Part shown: positions 11,501 to 24,900 of the stretch, one piece after another | Numbering within the stretch: the first letter of the stretch is position 1 | How the letters are laid out: every line of letters starts with the position of its first letter | Source: Tomocerus qinae | Taxonomy: Eukaryota > Arthropoda > Collembola > Entomobryomorpha > Tomoceridae | Direction: 5' to 3' | DNA length: 64,000 bases | Assembly: GCA_020055645.1 (NCBI GenBank) | Contig: CM034550.1 | Location: 22,290,880 to 22,354,879, forward strand | Position numbers and translations under genes: made by a program | The notes under the pieces: generated by a model | The model's input: only the letters and a program-made list of their open reading frames with translations | Told to the model about the DNA's origin: nothing | The model's database searches: none

Positions 11501-14500
11501 ATGATTTTTAATATTCCGAGTATTTCTTGATAGAAACCGGCTTGTAGGAAAAAGCCAATAGATAATTGACGTACGTTGCGCTACAAGTTTCATCGTTCCT
11601 TTTTGAGTAGGTTCCAACAATTCCCTTTGTACATCTTTATGAATATGGATAATAGTCGGAATATTATTTTAATAACAAGTGTGCCTATCCCACAACGTAA
11701 TAACATCCACAAAAAACTCAAAAAAACGCAACTCTCCGTACCTCGACCTGTTCTGTCGCAGCTATTCAAATTATTCAACTTTTATCTACAAATTCCTATC
11801 CCTTCCACCATTCTTCTTCCCACACTCACAATCACACACATATCTCACCCACCCGCAAACAAACCATCGCCACCTTCCAAAAATCCACACATGTTTCCAA
11901 AAAACGATACAAGTTAACCAAGGAATACTATTTAGAGTACTATAAACCTTTTATAGCGGATTATCAAATCAAATAGATCGTCTGTTTCAGTAACAAGAGA
12001 CAAAACATGGAAAATCTTCTTGTTAATTTGATAACTTATTATTTGTTGTTTTTTGGTAATCTGACTTATCCTACATACTAGAAGATTATAACCAAAGTTG
12101 TTATCAACAATAGTACCCATAGTTAGGATATGCATAACGGCGGCGCGGGTCAGAGTCCCTGTCAAAATAGGGTAAGGGTAAGGGAGAGCCACAATATGTT
12201 ATTTTAAAACAATATTGGTCCTCGCGGAACAATTCCCACTTTTCTAGAAGCTTTTTGTAAGCATTTAACTTGCCACCTGATTTATTGGAGCAAATAGCAA
12301 TTGCTGCTGTCAAAGGATCTGCATCAATTTTACAAAATCATTATTACTAAAATTATTTTGCTGTCTTTCTGCAATCTCAACTTGAGACAGTGAAATTACA
12401 AGCTGCAAACCTAGCGTAGTGTGCTAGAAAATATTGAAATAATAATAATAATGATATTAATTGATTTCATGGAAAAATTGCAATAACTCGCAAACAAAGG
12501 AAAAATTAGAAATCTAAGTGCAATCTGCTATAAATTGACATTTTCTGCGTTTATTGGAGACCAACTTAGTCTTTCTACGACCAATATTCTCGGACTAGAT
12601 CCAATTTTCCCAAAAAAATCTTTACTTTTATGCCTTACTCACTTAGCTATATTGTCATTCTATGGGTGTATGTATTTTTAAATCGTAGCCATAAATGCTT
12701 CCCCACTACCTGCCCCTGAACCTTAACAACTGAATACTGACAAGGTTGCTATAGAAATTGCCTCTGTGGAAAGAGGTTAGCCTGGCAAAGTTTTAACTTG
12801 CAAACTCCCGCTTCGGCTAACCTCTTCCCCAAAGGGCCATCTCTATAACAACCTTGGAATACTGTCATTGGGTATATTGGCATTGTGTGAATAGTTGAAT
12901 GGATTTGTAAATAGATTGTTTTGTGTTTGTGGTGTATGGAGCAGTGTTTGGTTTGCGATTTGATGAGACAAGTGTTGAATAACATTTTCCGTTTAGCACG
13001 GTACAAGCAATGCTAATATTGTATTCTGGACATGCAAAGCGGACACGAAATTGACAATATCGATATGAAATTATGAACAAGTGCAAGTTGGACTGATCGT
13101 TTAAATGTTAAACCCATCACGAACCAAGTAAACGCAACTAAATTAAAGAGTTGCCTTGTCGTGTCTTCTTCGGTGGTGTCCTCCTATTTGTTCCTCGTGT
13201 CAGCCTCCATCTCGTTTGTTATTCATATTTGTTCAATTTATCATCCCGAACTAAAGCACGAATCAAATAATACAAACTACAAACTCCCCTTCCGCACTCA
13301 TTCATAGACTTATTTATATCTAAATTACAATTAAATTAAATATGTTTAAATTGTGAAAAGAATTGCATGATCTCATCCGATTCACATGAACTATTAAGAG
13401 GAAATCATTTCTTTTATCATATCGTTCATTATAAACTCTCCCACACTGACACCCAACATCCTCTCTCATCAACAGCCACGTATACTCAATCCCATTCTCT
13501 CGAGGTGCACTATTGCCCCTAAATCCCATTTTGCATTATTTTCCAACAAAATAGAGACTGAAAATTGTGAAAAATGTTGCATTTGTTGTGTAAATGGTGC
13601 CCCTGTATGAGTTGATACGCGGCTGTTGTTGACGATGAGAACATTAAGGATAGGATAGAGTTTAGAACGTGAGAATGTGCAGAGAGAGACTAACAAAGGA
13701 AGTACTATAGAATAGTGCCATGGTAATGAATGAGTAGCGAGAGAGAGAGAGAAGGAAGGAATAATAGTCTATAAAGTTTTGTTAATGATGGCGAAAGTTT
13801 TGTTGTTTGGCGTAGTCGGGCGTTTTGTTGTGTTTGTCCGTAGCCATAGAGAAAACACTCAAAACTCTTATCAGCAATTTCCCTTTTCTCTATTTTCCAG
13901 ACTCTTGCAGATTCCGCTTCCGACGACGACCACTAATACCCGGTGCTGGTCTGCTTGCGTGGCTTAGTCTGCCCTGCCGTGGCATTACATTAAGTGATCC
14001 ATCATCATCAGACTTATCTTAGTCATCTATAATCACATTCTATACTCTACCCAAAATTAATCGTAATTACAAAACTACTACGAAAACGACTATTAAATAC
14101 GACTAACATGCTCTACTCTGAATTCTGAGAATAATATTTGTGTAGAGACTATAGAAAATTGTCAATGCAGAGGATAGAGTAGATTTTGCATCATTTATAG
14201 TGGTTGGCTGAGAATTGGTTTAAGGGCATAAGAAGTGGGATCGCATGAGGATGATTATATTATGATTGTAGATGTAGTGTAATTAGGATAACAACATCGG
14301 CTGGGATAAGTACGTAGTAGGAGATGAAAATAAATATTTCTGGGCCTAAAGCAAAAGAATGCAGTCCGTCCATCTCTCCAAAATATCCATCGCATGTCTA
14401 ACCTCTCTCCTCTATAAATATTATATACAATATCAATTCCTCTTTACCCCAAAATCTAAACTCTCGCATCTACTCTGTAATGGTTCGGATGCTGTGGAAA

Positions 14501-16330
14501 TAAAACTATGTAATGGATGACAATTTCGACGAGTGCTGTTGACGGGTCATTAAACCAAAGCAAAATAAAACAAAGTCACTAAAGCGAATCAGCCATTTAG
14601 CAACCAACAATAGACTACACATTCCCCTCCTCGACTTGTCACAGACTTTACAATTTACGAGAGAGGCCTAAGTGCTCTCGTCCACATTCCAAACATATGT
14701 CTCTTTTGCCATTTCTATTATTCACTTGTTTCTTGTTCCCACCTCCGACTCACCACACTTACGCAATTTTAATACACAATTATCTATACGTGACTCGAAT
14801 GCAAATATATCCTCCACTTCCTCTCCCTACTTGTACACACTCTACACTAGTACATGCACTAATTGCTACTGTTTGTCTTCCTATCTACTTGTACCATATC
14901 ACCTCATGACAACTGCTATCTCATCCTACAGAATATTATTTTTTGGAGACATTGATTAACTAACTGCATGCACTAATACTCTGATTGTTGAGGGAGCACT
15001 TGTAATCTGGGTTTCGGGTACACTCTACTATATCTTTGAAATGTTTCTAATCAGTCAAACTTTAAATTATTTTCGTCCCTCGTTTGTGGATATTGTTTAA
15101 TTGTTATGAATGAGCCTAAAATGACGGCAGATGCCAAGAAAATAACATTCGGATAAATGTAATTGTTTTGGCAAGGATTTATGAATAGATGGAGGATTAA
15201 GAAAGCAATATCCATGAATTAGAAAAGGTTGTTGTAAGGGACTATTTCCCCAAAAAGTTGTTTGAGAGATAATGAGAGGAAAGAGACAATTGCCTTGTCT
15301 TTAGATTTTTATCTCGACGATAAATTTTAGCCGAAAGTTGGAAACTGCGTCAACGGAAGCGTTTATCTGTGGGCCCTAACTGAGGGTGGCTGCAAGGGTT
15401 ATTACGTTATTTATAGCTATCGTGATGCAGTTGTTTCAACATCCGTGTGAACTGTCCGGCTCCTTTGTCATCCTCCGACAGTCAATATCTCTAATAAGTT
15501 GTAAATAGGCCGCATGTCAATAGCCAAGACGCGGCTATTCAAACACATTCCTCACTTATTAACTTGACAATTCATTAACCAACTGCCGTCCACACATTTC
15601 TTAATTGCACATTATCATAACTAAAGTCGACGACAATAGACAATGCACTCATACGTCAAAAGGGCAAGTGAATGAACTACAATAACCATAAACGGATGTC
15701 ATCTTCGTATACTAAAAGACTATAACTAAAACCAGTTTGTAGCAGCCTCTCCCTCATACATTTAATAATTATCATTAACATTCACTCGCTAATTTCTGAC
15801 ATCAAAATCTTCTTGTTGGACATTCGCCATCCTACACTCTTCAGCGTGGGAACTAACATCTACTTACCACACAAAAAAAATCCTCCAACTCCATTTACTA
15901 AAACATTCTTTACAAGCCTAATTTAAACCTAAGCATAAGCAAAGACATAATATTCCCCGGTTGTGCACCCAATTCCTATTCTGCTTGTCCTACCCCAAAC
16001 AAGTAGTCGCCCAAACCAATATAACAATATAACCCAAGTCATTCGTGAAGATTAAGCATCGGGTGCATGGACAGATTAATCCGACTATCATATTTCCCCC
16101 TAAGGATCTGAGACCACATTACATGCAAAACATTCCTCCAACCCTATTCTTCACAAGTTATATTGAACGTTGCACATTTTGGTCGTTGACTTGAAGATAT
16201 AAGGTTCGCAATAAATAATACAAAACTATTCGGTCTCAAACAAATACATGTTCAAGTCAAAGACCATTCCCTTAAACGCATTTCATTAGCAAACATTATA
16301 GTATTCAAATCAATTTTGGCATAATCTAAG
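8537..16330. other. Gene-free upstream region of the AHR gene
   Basis: No exon-like open frame with recognisable protein similarity on either strand. The DNA is AT-rich and mostly low in repeats, apart from short TA/GT simple runs and two small repeat fragments: a partial inverted repeat at 12735-12862, and 12545-12620, which resembles the foldback in UBA1 intron 6. Given its position it may carry distal AHR control elements; I cannot point to specific ones. Confidence 0.4.
12735..12862. repeat. Imperfect inverted repeat
   Basis: GACAAGGTTGCTATAGAAA...AGAGGTTAGCC on the left pairs imperfectly with GGCTAACCTCT...CTATAACAACCTTG on the right, around a loop of about 30 bp. Small palindromic element, no coding capacity. 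Confidence 0.6.
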
Positions 16331-16339
16331 TCAACTTAA

Positions 16340-16465
16340 CTCTACGCAAGGAGCATGAAGGTTTTCATGATATATTAGCGCTTTATCAAAAGAGTCGGGC
16401 GGGAATTTTACCATAAGCAGGAGTTGGGTCCAATAGAGAATTTCCCGTAAGGAATTTTCAAAGTT
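16340..16465. repeat. CAAGGAGCATG dispersed repeat, copy 1
   Basis: GCAAGGAGCATGAAGGTTTT, then AGCGCTTTATCAAAAGAGTCG and a GGAATTTTACCATAAGC tail. The same ordered words recur at 17229, near 17500, near 36316-36420 and at 54280. Short non-coding element. Confidence 0.65.
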
Positions 16466-16468
16466 TTT

Positions 16469-16918
16469 AAGGTTGCTCATCACGCCTGCATAGCAACCGC
16501 ATGGGCCTATCTAAATGCGTGTTAAAAAATGCTTTACATCAAGCTTTATTCCTCCCGAAGATTACGGCCGATTTTTATGAGACTTACATTTTTGGAATCC
16601 TGGACTATCGAGGAACACAGGAGGGCGGATGAACTTTTGGTATTATTGCTTTAAATGGTGCAAAAAAATCAACATTGTATAAAAACTAAAACTGATTCAC
16701 TTTTTTTGGAATTCGATTTTTTTAAAAGCATTTAAAGCAATAATATCAGAGGTCCATCCGCCCTCCTGTGTTCCTCGATTGTCCAGGATTCCAAAAATGT
16801 AAGTCCCATAAAAATCGGCCGTAATCTTCGGGAGGAATAAAGCTTGATGTAAAGCATTTTTTAACACGCATTTAGATAGGCCCATGCGGTTGCTATGCAG
16901 GCGTGATGAGCAACCTTA
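16469..16918. repeat. Foldback element with about 190-bp arms
   Basis: The left arm 16469-16658 and right arm 16728-16918 are almost exact reverse complements; for example GGTTGCTCATCACGCCTGCA on the left and TGCAGGCGTGATGAGCAACC on the right. The central 70 bp is AT-rich. A few substitutions (such as GAGACTTAC against GTAAGTCCC) show modest ageing. Confidence 0.9.
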
Positions 16919-17039
16919 AGGGACATTTTTTACTAATTTATCCCCAAATATCCAACTTTATGTGGTTGCTATGTTGTTGGAAACGGAATAAATGCAAAAC
17001 GATTACGTGAATGCTGGAGTGGGATAATCAATGTTGAAG

Positions 17040-17206
17040 CCAAGGTAGCTAAAATTTTAGATTGTCAAGTTGATATGGCATAAGGTAATTTCATGCTCGA
17101 AAAACTTTTTTTGCAAAACTACATAAGAGGCGACATTCCTCTTTGACTCCTGCAGTTTTTTGATGTCGCGTCCCTTTCAATTTAAAATTTTACTTTTACG
17201 TTGGGT
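17040..17206. repeat. CAAGGTA...AAAATTTTA foldback element, copy 1
   Basis: Ends in inverted AAAATTTTAGATTG / CAATTTAAAATTTT. It contains GGCATAAGGTAATTTCATGCTC, ACTTTTTTTGCAAAACTAC and AGAGGCGACATTCC, which recur at 37993-38205 in the UBA1 intron. Confidence 0.7.
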
Positions 17207-17228
17207 GAAGCATTATAGCAAAGGTAGA

Positions 17229-17520
17229 AGCAAGGAGCATGGACGTTGTCTTAGTATAGTAGCGCTTTATCAGGAGAGCCGAGTAGGGAATTTGACCATA
17301 AGCGAATTTGAAGATTTATAAGGGACGTTGCTATAAACATTCATGTCCCACTTGCTATCCTGTCCTCTAATAATTTAATACGTTTCCAACAGCTAACAAC
17401 CAGATATTTACACAAAATTAGGGACAAAATGTTCCTTTATAGATCTTCAAAATCCATTACGGGCAATTCTCTACTTGGTTCTCCTTATTAACCGTCCAAG
17501 CTCCTTGGGTAAGGGACTTT
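17229..17520. repeat. CAAGGAGCATG dispersed repeat, paired inverted copies
   Basis: One copy at 17229 (CAAGGAGCATGGACG, GCGCTTTATCAGGAGAG, GTAGGGAATTTGACCATAAG) faces an inverted copy ending at 17515 (TCTCCTTATTAACCGTCC, AGCTCCTTGG). The spacer of about 100 bp contains inverted TTATAAGGGACGTT / GTTCCTTTATAGA segments. Confidence 0.65.
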
Positions 17521-17739
17521 TTTCGGAAAAAATCCCTTATAAATGTTCAAAAATGTAAATAGCAAAATTCGCTACTGGACTCTCCTTATACAGCGCTATG
17601 ACTACAGTTTATGCTTGTTGTGTGCAGTCAAATAAATCAAGTTTAATTTAGCACGGCTTAACTTTAGACATTGTTTTCTAATCTTGAGATGGTCACACTC
17701 AATATGGAAATTAACTAATAGTGTCGTATAGCATTTACA

Positions 17740-18270
17740 TAGCCAAGGAGTGTAAACGTATAAGGAGGGTTCAATACAGAATTGCTAGTCAGAGACTAAG
17801 TTTACAAGAGACTATATAAATGTGCATGACTACATTTTATGCTTCTTGCACATACCTCATACGAGAACTGTGTCTAACGGATCCTAAAGTTGTCATTGCA
17901 TAGGCAACTCTATCTTTTACACACCAGACCGTAACTTAACTTATCTTGTACCGCATTTAACTTTGACAAACAAACTTTCGTAAATAATTCAAACATTCAA
18001 AACGTCAAAGTTTTGAACCAAAAGGAAAAGGAGACTTAAGGATTAGAAATATTGAGAGACTTACCAATGTCTCCGTACCAAAAATGACATTCAATACAAA
18101 TTTGTGGTTGTGCTTAAATTGTCAATTTTGTATGACCCCCATAGACATTATTCACAATTTACAAATGAGGAGCTTATTAATACGGAGATGGGGAAAAGTA
18201 ATGAAGCCATCGATAATGTGCTATGGCCCAGTTATTTTTGACGATTTCGGTATGTGTTAAATAAAGCGTG
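17740..18270. other. AT-rich spacer before AHR promoter
   Basis: Begins with another weak match to the CAAGGAGTGTAAACGTATAAGG repeat type, then ordinary AT-rich sequence. Nothing coding seen. Confidence 0.35.
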
Positions 18271-18459
18271 TTAATTAAATGTATGAATATTTAAAGTAGG
18301 AAAATAGTTGTTGGGGATTGCATAAATAAATGATTGAATGCAATATTGGGAAATGAGGTTTGTGGAGGCGAGAGCGTATAAAGCGAGTAGTTGGTATTGG
18401 TAGTGTGAGAATTGGTTGGAGGTTGTGATTGGTGGTGGAGTGTGGATAGTGGGAGTAGG

Positions 18460-18654
18460 AGCCGCCTGGAAACACGATGGGGTCTGTTGGCCCTGCCCGC
18501 GGACTCCGCCCGGTCCATCCTCAAGTTGACATTACGAGTGGGCAATAAATCATTCGGTGTGTGTTGTGAGTTCTCCTGCCGATCTCTTCTGGCGCTCGCT
18601 GCACACTCGCTCCACAACCGACCTCAGCAGCGAGTTCTCAGCCCAGACAGGCAG
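18460..18654 (+). promoter_or_regulatory. Probable AHR promoter / 5' UTR exon
   Basis: A local GC-rich island, including GCCCTGCCCGCGGACTCCGC, in otherwise AT-rich DNA, ending at an ideal splice donor GCAG|GTGAGT (18654/18655). It lies 325 bp before the first coding exon. I infer a non-coding first exon with its core promoter; no start codon leads into the gene from here. Confidence 0.45.
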
Positions 18655-18978
18655 GTGAGTTCACTTTACCTCAACACGGCCAGACGAGCCTCAGCAGTTG
18701 CTCTACAGCTCTTGACGGGGAAACACATTTCTCACTCTCCTTCCTCAACTATATTTTACAACTAACAAAAGGCGAGGCTACCAAATATTAATTATTGACT
18801 AATTAATCTGCAAACTCAACCATTTCAAGTGCCAACAACACTAGTGCTCTACAATGTAAACTAAATCTTAAAATCATGTCTGCACGGCCTCCTCCTCCCA
18901 AACTATCAAAACTTGACTTTTCCAAAAAATAACATTTCATCATCAAAAAGTGATTTTCTGTTTTATTAATTCGGACGA

Positions 18979-21900
18979 ATGTTGAATGTGAGCATGAATC
19001 AGTTGGGGACCGTGTACGCCACCAAGAGGAGACGTCGCAATGGAAAAAGGTACGATCTGTTTAGCAACTTTTTTTTAATCTTGATTAATCTGTTAATTTA
19101 CATGGTCGATGAAATAGTTTAATTGCCATAAAGACAATGGCTAAAATGTAAAGATAATTTAATTAAGATTGGGAAATGTTGGTTAGGACGGTGACAGTTT
19201 GGTAATATTTGTCATTCATGTTTTGGTGGTTATGCAATGTGGGTTGGCGTGCAGAGAAGTGGCCAGAATCTTGAGACATGCAACATGCAGAATCGTAATT
19301 ATATTGTGGCTAAAAATGGATATCAATAAGACTGGTGAAAATAAGATTTTGTAAAAAGTGTACGGTGGAGGTGTTTGAGGAGAGATCGTGACAAAGGCCA
19401 TTCCGTGCATGGAATATCTAAATGGTCAAAGTTGTAGCGAGTGTGTGTGTACATTGCATGTGCATCTAAAATGCATTTAAACAATCCTCTCATTGAAACT
19501 CTCTTGATGAACACTACACACGTTAACACGCAGTTTTACTTACCTCTTCTGCGTGTGCTATTTTCAGTTTTTCATCCGCCGACCTTGCAAGGTTGTCAAC
19601 TGCTCTAGTGACAATCTATTGATCTATTAAATATTATAATATTATTAGGTGTGATTATTTATTTGAGGGTGGGGTGGGTGGGATGGGGAAGGGCGGGAGT
19701 TGCAACGCTTCGGGGCGGGGTGAAGGCCGTAAATCTCTTCGGCGTGGGCTAATGTGACTTTGCCCTTTGAGCTGGCCCAGGAGGAAAAAGTCAAAAAACC
19801 AAAATGTGTTCATTGCATTCTTGAATTACATTATCAAATCTTGTGGGAATAACAATCACACATCTCACTCTGTCCGTTGCAGCCACAACTCCAAACCTCT
19901 CTCTCTCTCTCTCCTCTTACACTCTCTTAAATCTACAATTCTAATTCTCTCTCGAGAATGTAAACTTAAATAAATTATGTATACAGGTATAGAATAGGGA
20001 TATATAGGGATATATATACCTATCTGTGTTGGGTGACATAATGCATGTAATATTTATAAATAGTCATCTACACTTTCATTCTACAATTACCAATGCTAAC
20101 TACATACTTTAAAAACTACACTAAATACGTCAATGGCAGGAAACTGGTATACAAGTATTACAGATAAGGGAGAGATAAAGGATGAGCCCTTTTTTTGTGG
20201 TAGGGACGGAGAGTGAGTTACTGGATAAAGGGTCTACGTATTAAGTATCAGGTAAAAAACTCTGTTGTAAACTTTATGACTTGTAATCAACTCAACTCTA
20301 CATCTTATACCTTATAGTCATAGTGCAAGTGTTAGTCAAGTCTTGAGCTTTGTCAATCAATGAATAGGATTAGATTAATGTAAATGATGTCTTTGCGAAA
20401 TAAAGGCGAGTTGAGGCAGTTGAGGTAAAAGTCTGTTTCTGGTCGATGGTTGGGTTTTTGCTCCTTTTTTTCCTACCGCATCGACCGAGCGTCAGACTGG
20501 AAACTCACAACAGAATACAAGATGGACAAGTTTTTAAAATCCATGAGAGCAAGGCGCCTACGATTCTGGAGTAATTACTACCACTCGTCTGCCATACCTA
20601 TCCACGTATTAAGTATACATATACATATCTATAGTTATAGATATAGATGGGTATATAGTGCAGATTTAGTGTTAAAAGAAGAGTAGGAGGAATGTGAGAG
20701 TTTTGGTTCCGCTGTTACAGGGATTTATGTGTGAGAAAATGAATATTATGATCCTTGACACCAAGTCATCATCTTGCAACGGATGGTATTATCCATGCCC
20801 TCTTTTTTCTATATTTAATACATTCAAAACAAAGGCTACTACAAACAAACAAAAAATACAACAACCATCTCTTACAACCATCTCTAACTTGTACTAGATC
20901 TCTAATACTTGCATCTGTGTTTACCTGTATTGCATATTAAATGTAAAGGTAAGCAATTAGAAATTAGTTTGAATGATATTATCAAATTTTAATTCATGAG
21001 AGACTGCAGGGGGGAGATTAGATGCAACCAGAAGGTAGCAGTCCCTCTCAGTTACAACAGAATTATTATTTTGGCCTTTTTGTTGGTATTTGTGATCTTG
21101 TCCGTATATCACCGACCTTTTCTTTCACCGCCTCCGAGGAATCCGGTTCATCTACTCTACAGACCTCATCAGATTGTCAGCCTGGCTTAATTGCAGTGTT
21201 GACACAACCAAGGAAGGAGAGTCGGAGGAATGTTGGTTGCTGGATAGTAGTAATTGTAGTGGCCGGTTCTTGTTGTAAAGAGTAATTGTCGGTGATTATC
21301 ATTAAGCCGTCTGGTACATTACTCTACCCTAAAAATAATACAAAATGATAATTTTATGAAGGGAAAAGGTCATCAAATTTTATTCTGATTATAGTTTACT
21401 CGTTTACTCGACTTTGTTGTAAATACTCAGTTGGAGTTGTAAATACTCAGTTGGAGTTGTAAATAGAGTTGGAGTTGGTCGAGTTGTTAGTTAAAGAACG
21501 ACGCCAGACGATGATTGATTTGGACGGCTACGTCATCAGCAGAAATCAGAGTTGATTAGGCTTGAGCATCAATCAGAGATCGTGCCTTGCATTTCTTAAC
21601 TTATTTCTCTTTGTTTGTTTGCAGCATCAAACCTCCACCAAAGGACGGCGTGGCAAAGAGCAACCCGTCCAAAAGACATCGAGAACGTCTCAACGCCGAA
21701 CTCGACACCCTCGCCTCACTCTTGCCATTCGAACAAAACATTCTTAGCAAATTGGACCGATTGAGCATCCTCAGACTCGCCGTTTCCTATCTCCGCACTA
21801 AAAGCTACTTTCAAGGTTAGTCTCTCGTCCGATATTTAATTAACCCTACAAGGACAAATTACTTCCGACCAACAATTCTTGCTCCCTCCTCCAACAACAG

Positions 21901-24900
21901 ATGCTGTTCCATTTATGAGCATGTCCCTACCTTAATATTTATGTTGTGTTATTGGATGGTATTGAGAAGGGGTGTCAATAGGGCCCCCCGCGGTAGGAGC
22001 AGTCAAGACATTTGACAAGACAAATATCCCCTCGCGTGGCTTCGCCCTGGGAATCTTCTTAAGCGCCAAAGGACCGCCTGTCGCTCTTCTGTGCAGCCAC
22101 ACAAAACGGATTTTATTAGGTTTTTCTAGTCATTGGCATGTCCATTAATTAGCCAAGTTGCATAACTAATAAGATATTGATTTGGTTGACACCCCCCAAC
22201 ACCTGCCATTTCCCATGATCCATCACGGCCTGTCACCATGTCACATCTTCATCAATACGTTTATTATATTTCATTTGGCCGAGTAGTCCCCAGAGCCCGA
22301 ACCGTATTACAGGAATTGAATTTGGGATGGAGATACTAATGACTAATGCCATAATTGATGAGCTCGGACTTCATTAACTTGTCATTTCGGGCTTTTCCCT
22401 CGTACCTACTCAAATATGCATTAACAGACAACAACATCTCTTCGGCACAATTTCATCAGCCTAATTAGCTCTGACGTTTAATCCTCAGATAACATAATTT
22501 CATCATCATTATCTTCCCAACCAACTCTATTTATTTAACCATTTAAGTAATGAGATTACAGTCTCAATGAGATTACAAAAAATGTACATTTGCTCCACAA
22601 ATCTTTTCCTTTTCCCTAACATTACATAAACTCCCATGAAGAATCTCCTCCAATCTTTTTTACCATCTCTCCACCACAAAAAAGACCAAGCATCTCATCG
22701 TTAAACAAATCACTTTATCTCGCATCTCCCATTCCACAAAATTACAAAAATTATCAAAATTTCAAACGGGCAGGCATGGAAAAAGTTGTTGACTGAATGC
22801 CAGGAATGGGAAATGTGAGCAGAATGCCCCAATATTTACGACGACGAGATGTATTTTTTGCATGGGTTGATGATAATATAATATAAGATGTAGGTAGGAG
22901 GATGATGATGAGTAGCGGAAGTGAAAAGAATAATGACAGAGAGTGAGTGCATGTTGATGGGCTGCACATTTCCTGTCTTTTGGTCTCTTTTTCCCCAAAT
23001 GTTGGTGGTGGTGGTGGGCAGGTCGAATTTGTATGCATAATGCATTTGTGTGTCTTCATTGATCGTCGTCTATCTCTGAATTAAAAATTTCACTCTTTTT
23101 GGCTGAATATTTCAGTGTGAGCGTATGGGAGTTTCAACAGCTGCACAATCTTCTCTCCCTGCAATGCCAAAGAAATTCGCAAACACAAATACGCCTATTA
23201 ATTCCAGCCATTATAATAAAATGTCCGCCAGTCTTCTATCGAATTAGCTACTATACGTATACGTAAACGTACAACTATATACATGTACGTAAACGTAGAA
23301 TAGCAAACACGTTATTATATATCTGAATAATAACATAAAGTGTACGCACTTTTGACCTCGAAATAATTGCAAGAAATTCTAGTTTTTGAAATATTTTAGT
23401 GAGGATGTATAATATTTAGTAAATGGAATGAGAGTGAGTGAGTGGGGAAGGGAGAGAGCGGGAGCGGGTAGTAGAAAGAGAGAGAATGGTTGCGCAAGAA
23501 GACAGTAGATTAGGAGTTGGTGTTTCGTGACTGGAGGACATTAAGCAGACTGCGTTATCTGCAACAGTAGTAAGTAGCCCTATATACTCTTTTCTGTAAG
23601 TAAAGACACAATTCAAATAACTTTTATGTCTACTATACTCACTATATGGTGGATATATGTTACATATATGTAGATATATGTTGTGCGATATTGGGATAGA
23701 CTGTCATTTCCTTATAGCAAGTCGCGAGTTAAGAAAAATTCCTTCCATGACAATCAAACGTCTCTGGCCATAAGATTGATGCTGACTATCACATTAACTT
23801 GATTGATATTGGACCTTTAAGACCCCTCTCTCTATGACTATAATAGTACTCTGTGAATATACTCTATGACTATATATAATAGTACTCTGTGAATATACTC
23901 TATGACTATATATAATAGTACTCTGTGAATATACTCTATGACTTTTATCATATCGATTTTGATGGAATTGAGAAATTTTAAAAAGATTTGAAAGAGTATC
24001 GATCGTGTTAATTTAGGGAAGAAAGAGGAAGGATATGGAAAGTGGTTCCTTTTAAACTGAAATTATAGCTGTGCGTGTTATAACAGAGTATTGTAATTAC
24101 ACGAGTCGGAAAGAGTGATGGAAAAGCGGGTAGAAATCACTCGAGATTTGATTGTAGATTAGTTGTTGACTCATTCTTCTGAGATTGACTAATATTGTCG
24201 TTTGATTGAGTCTCTCTTCTGCCATGTTGGGATGGAGGATAGGAGGATTCTGCTCAGAAAGAGAAGAAAGAGTTGCGTATGCGTGTTGCTCCGAATGTGC
24301 ATTTAATTGTATTTAATGATAGCTTTGCCGGACTCTTCCCTGGCGCCTCGTTCTTTGCTGCTTCTTTGCCCTCAAGCCAATTATTATGAGATTCACTCTC
24401 ATATCGCAAACCATCCAATCCCACCACCTCCCCAACCAACCCAACATTTAATCGTTCAATGTCGATACTTGTTGGCTAAGAACCTAATCGAAGGCTGTCA
24501 ATATTCTCTCTCAACGGCCTCAGGCTAATCCCTATCCTCAGACTATGCTCAATTACACACACAAATAATAGTCTCGGCTGCAACCAACCCTACTTGAAAT
24601 CACTTATCTTTTGCCAAAATCAAATTTCCAAATGCAGCCACTACTTGGACGTATTAATAACTACGTATATGTTAAAACTTAAAAGAGTCAAGAGTCAGCC
24701 CTGCCTCGACTCGATCGATACTTTGCCCCCGTGCGGCTTATGTTCTCTTCTCATTAGAGCGGAGCAGAGACCTACAATACATCATTATACTTGCCTACAC
24801 TTACACTCTTAATTCATTGCAGTCGTTTGGCCAAAACTGTAAAAAATGAAAAATCTTGACGAATTTTACACCTAGTAATTTTAGTCGTAAAACTCGGTGC

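Noticed and set aside
18291-18765. Open frames on both strands in the GC-rich island before AHR
   Set aside because: Low-complexity Ser/His/Thr-rich peptides with no continuity into AHR; better explained as promoter and 5' UTR.
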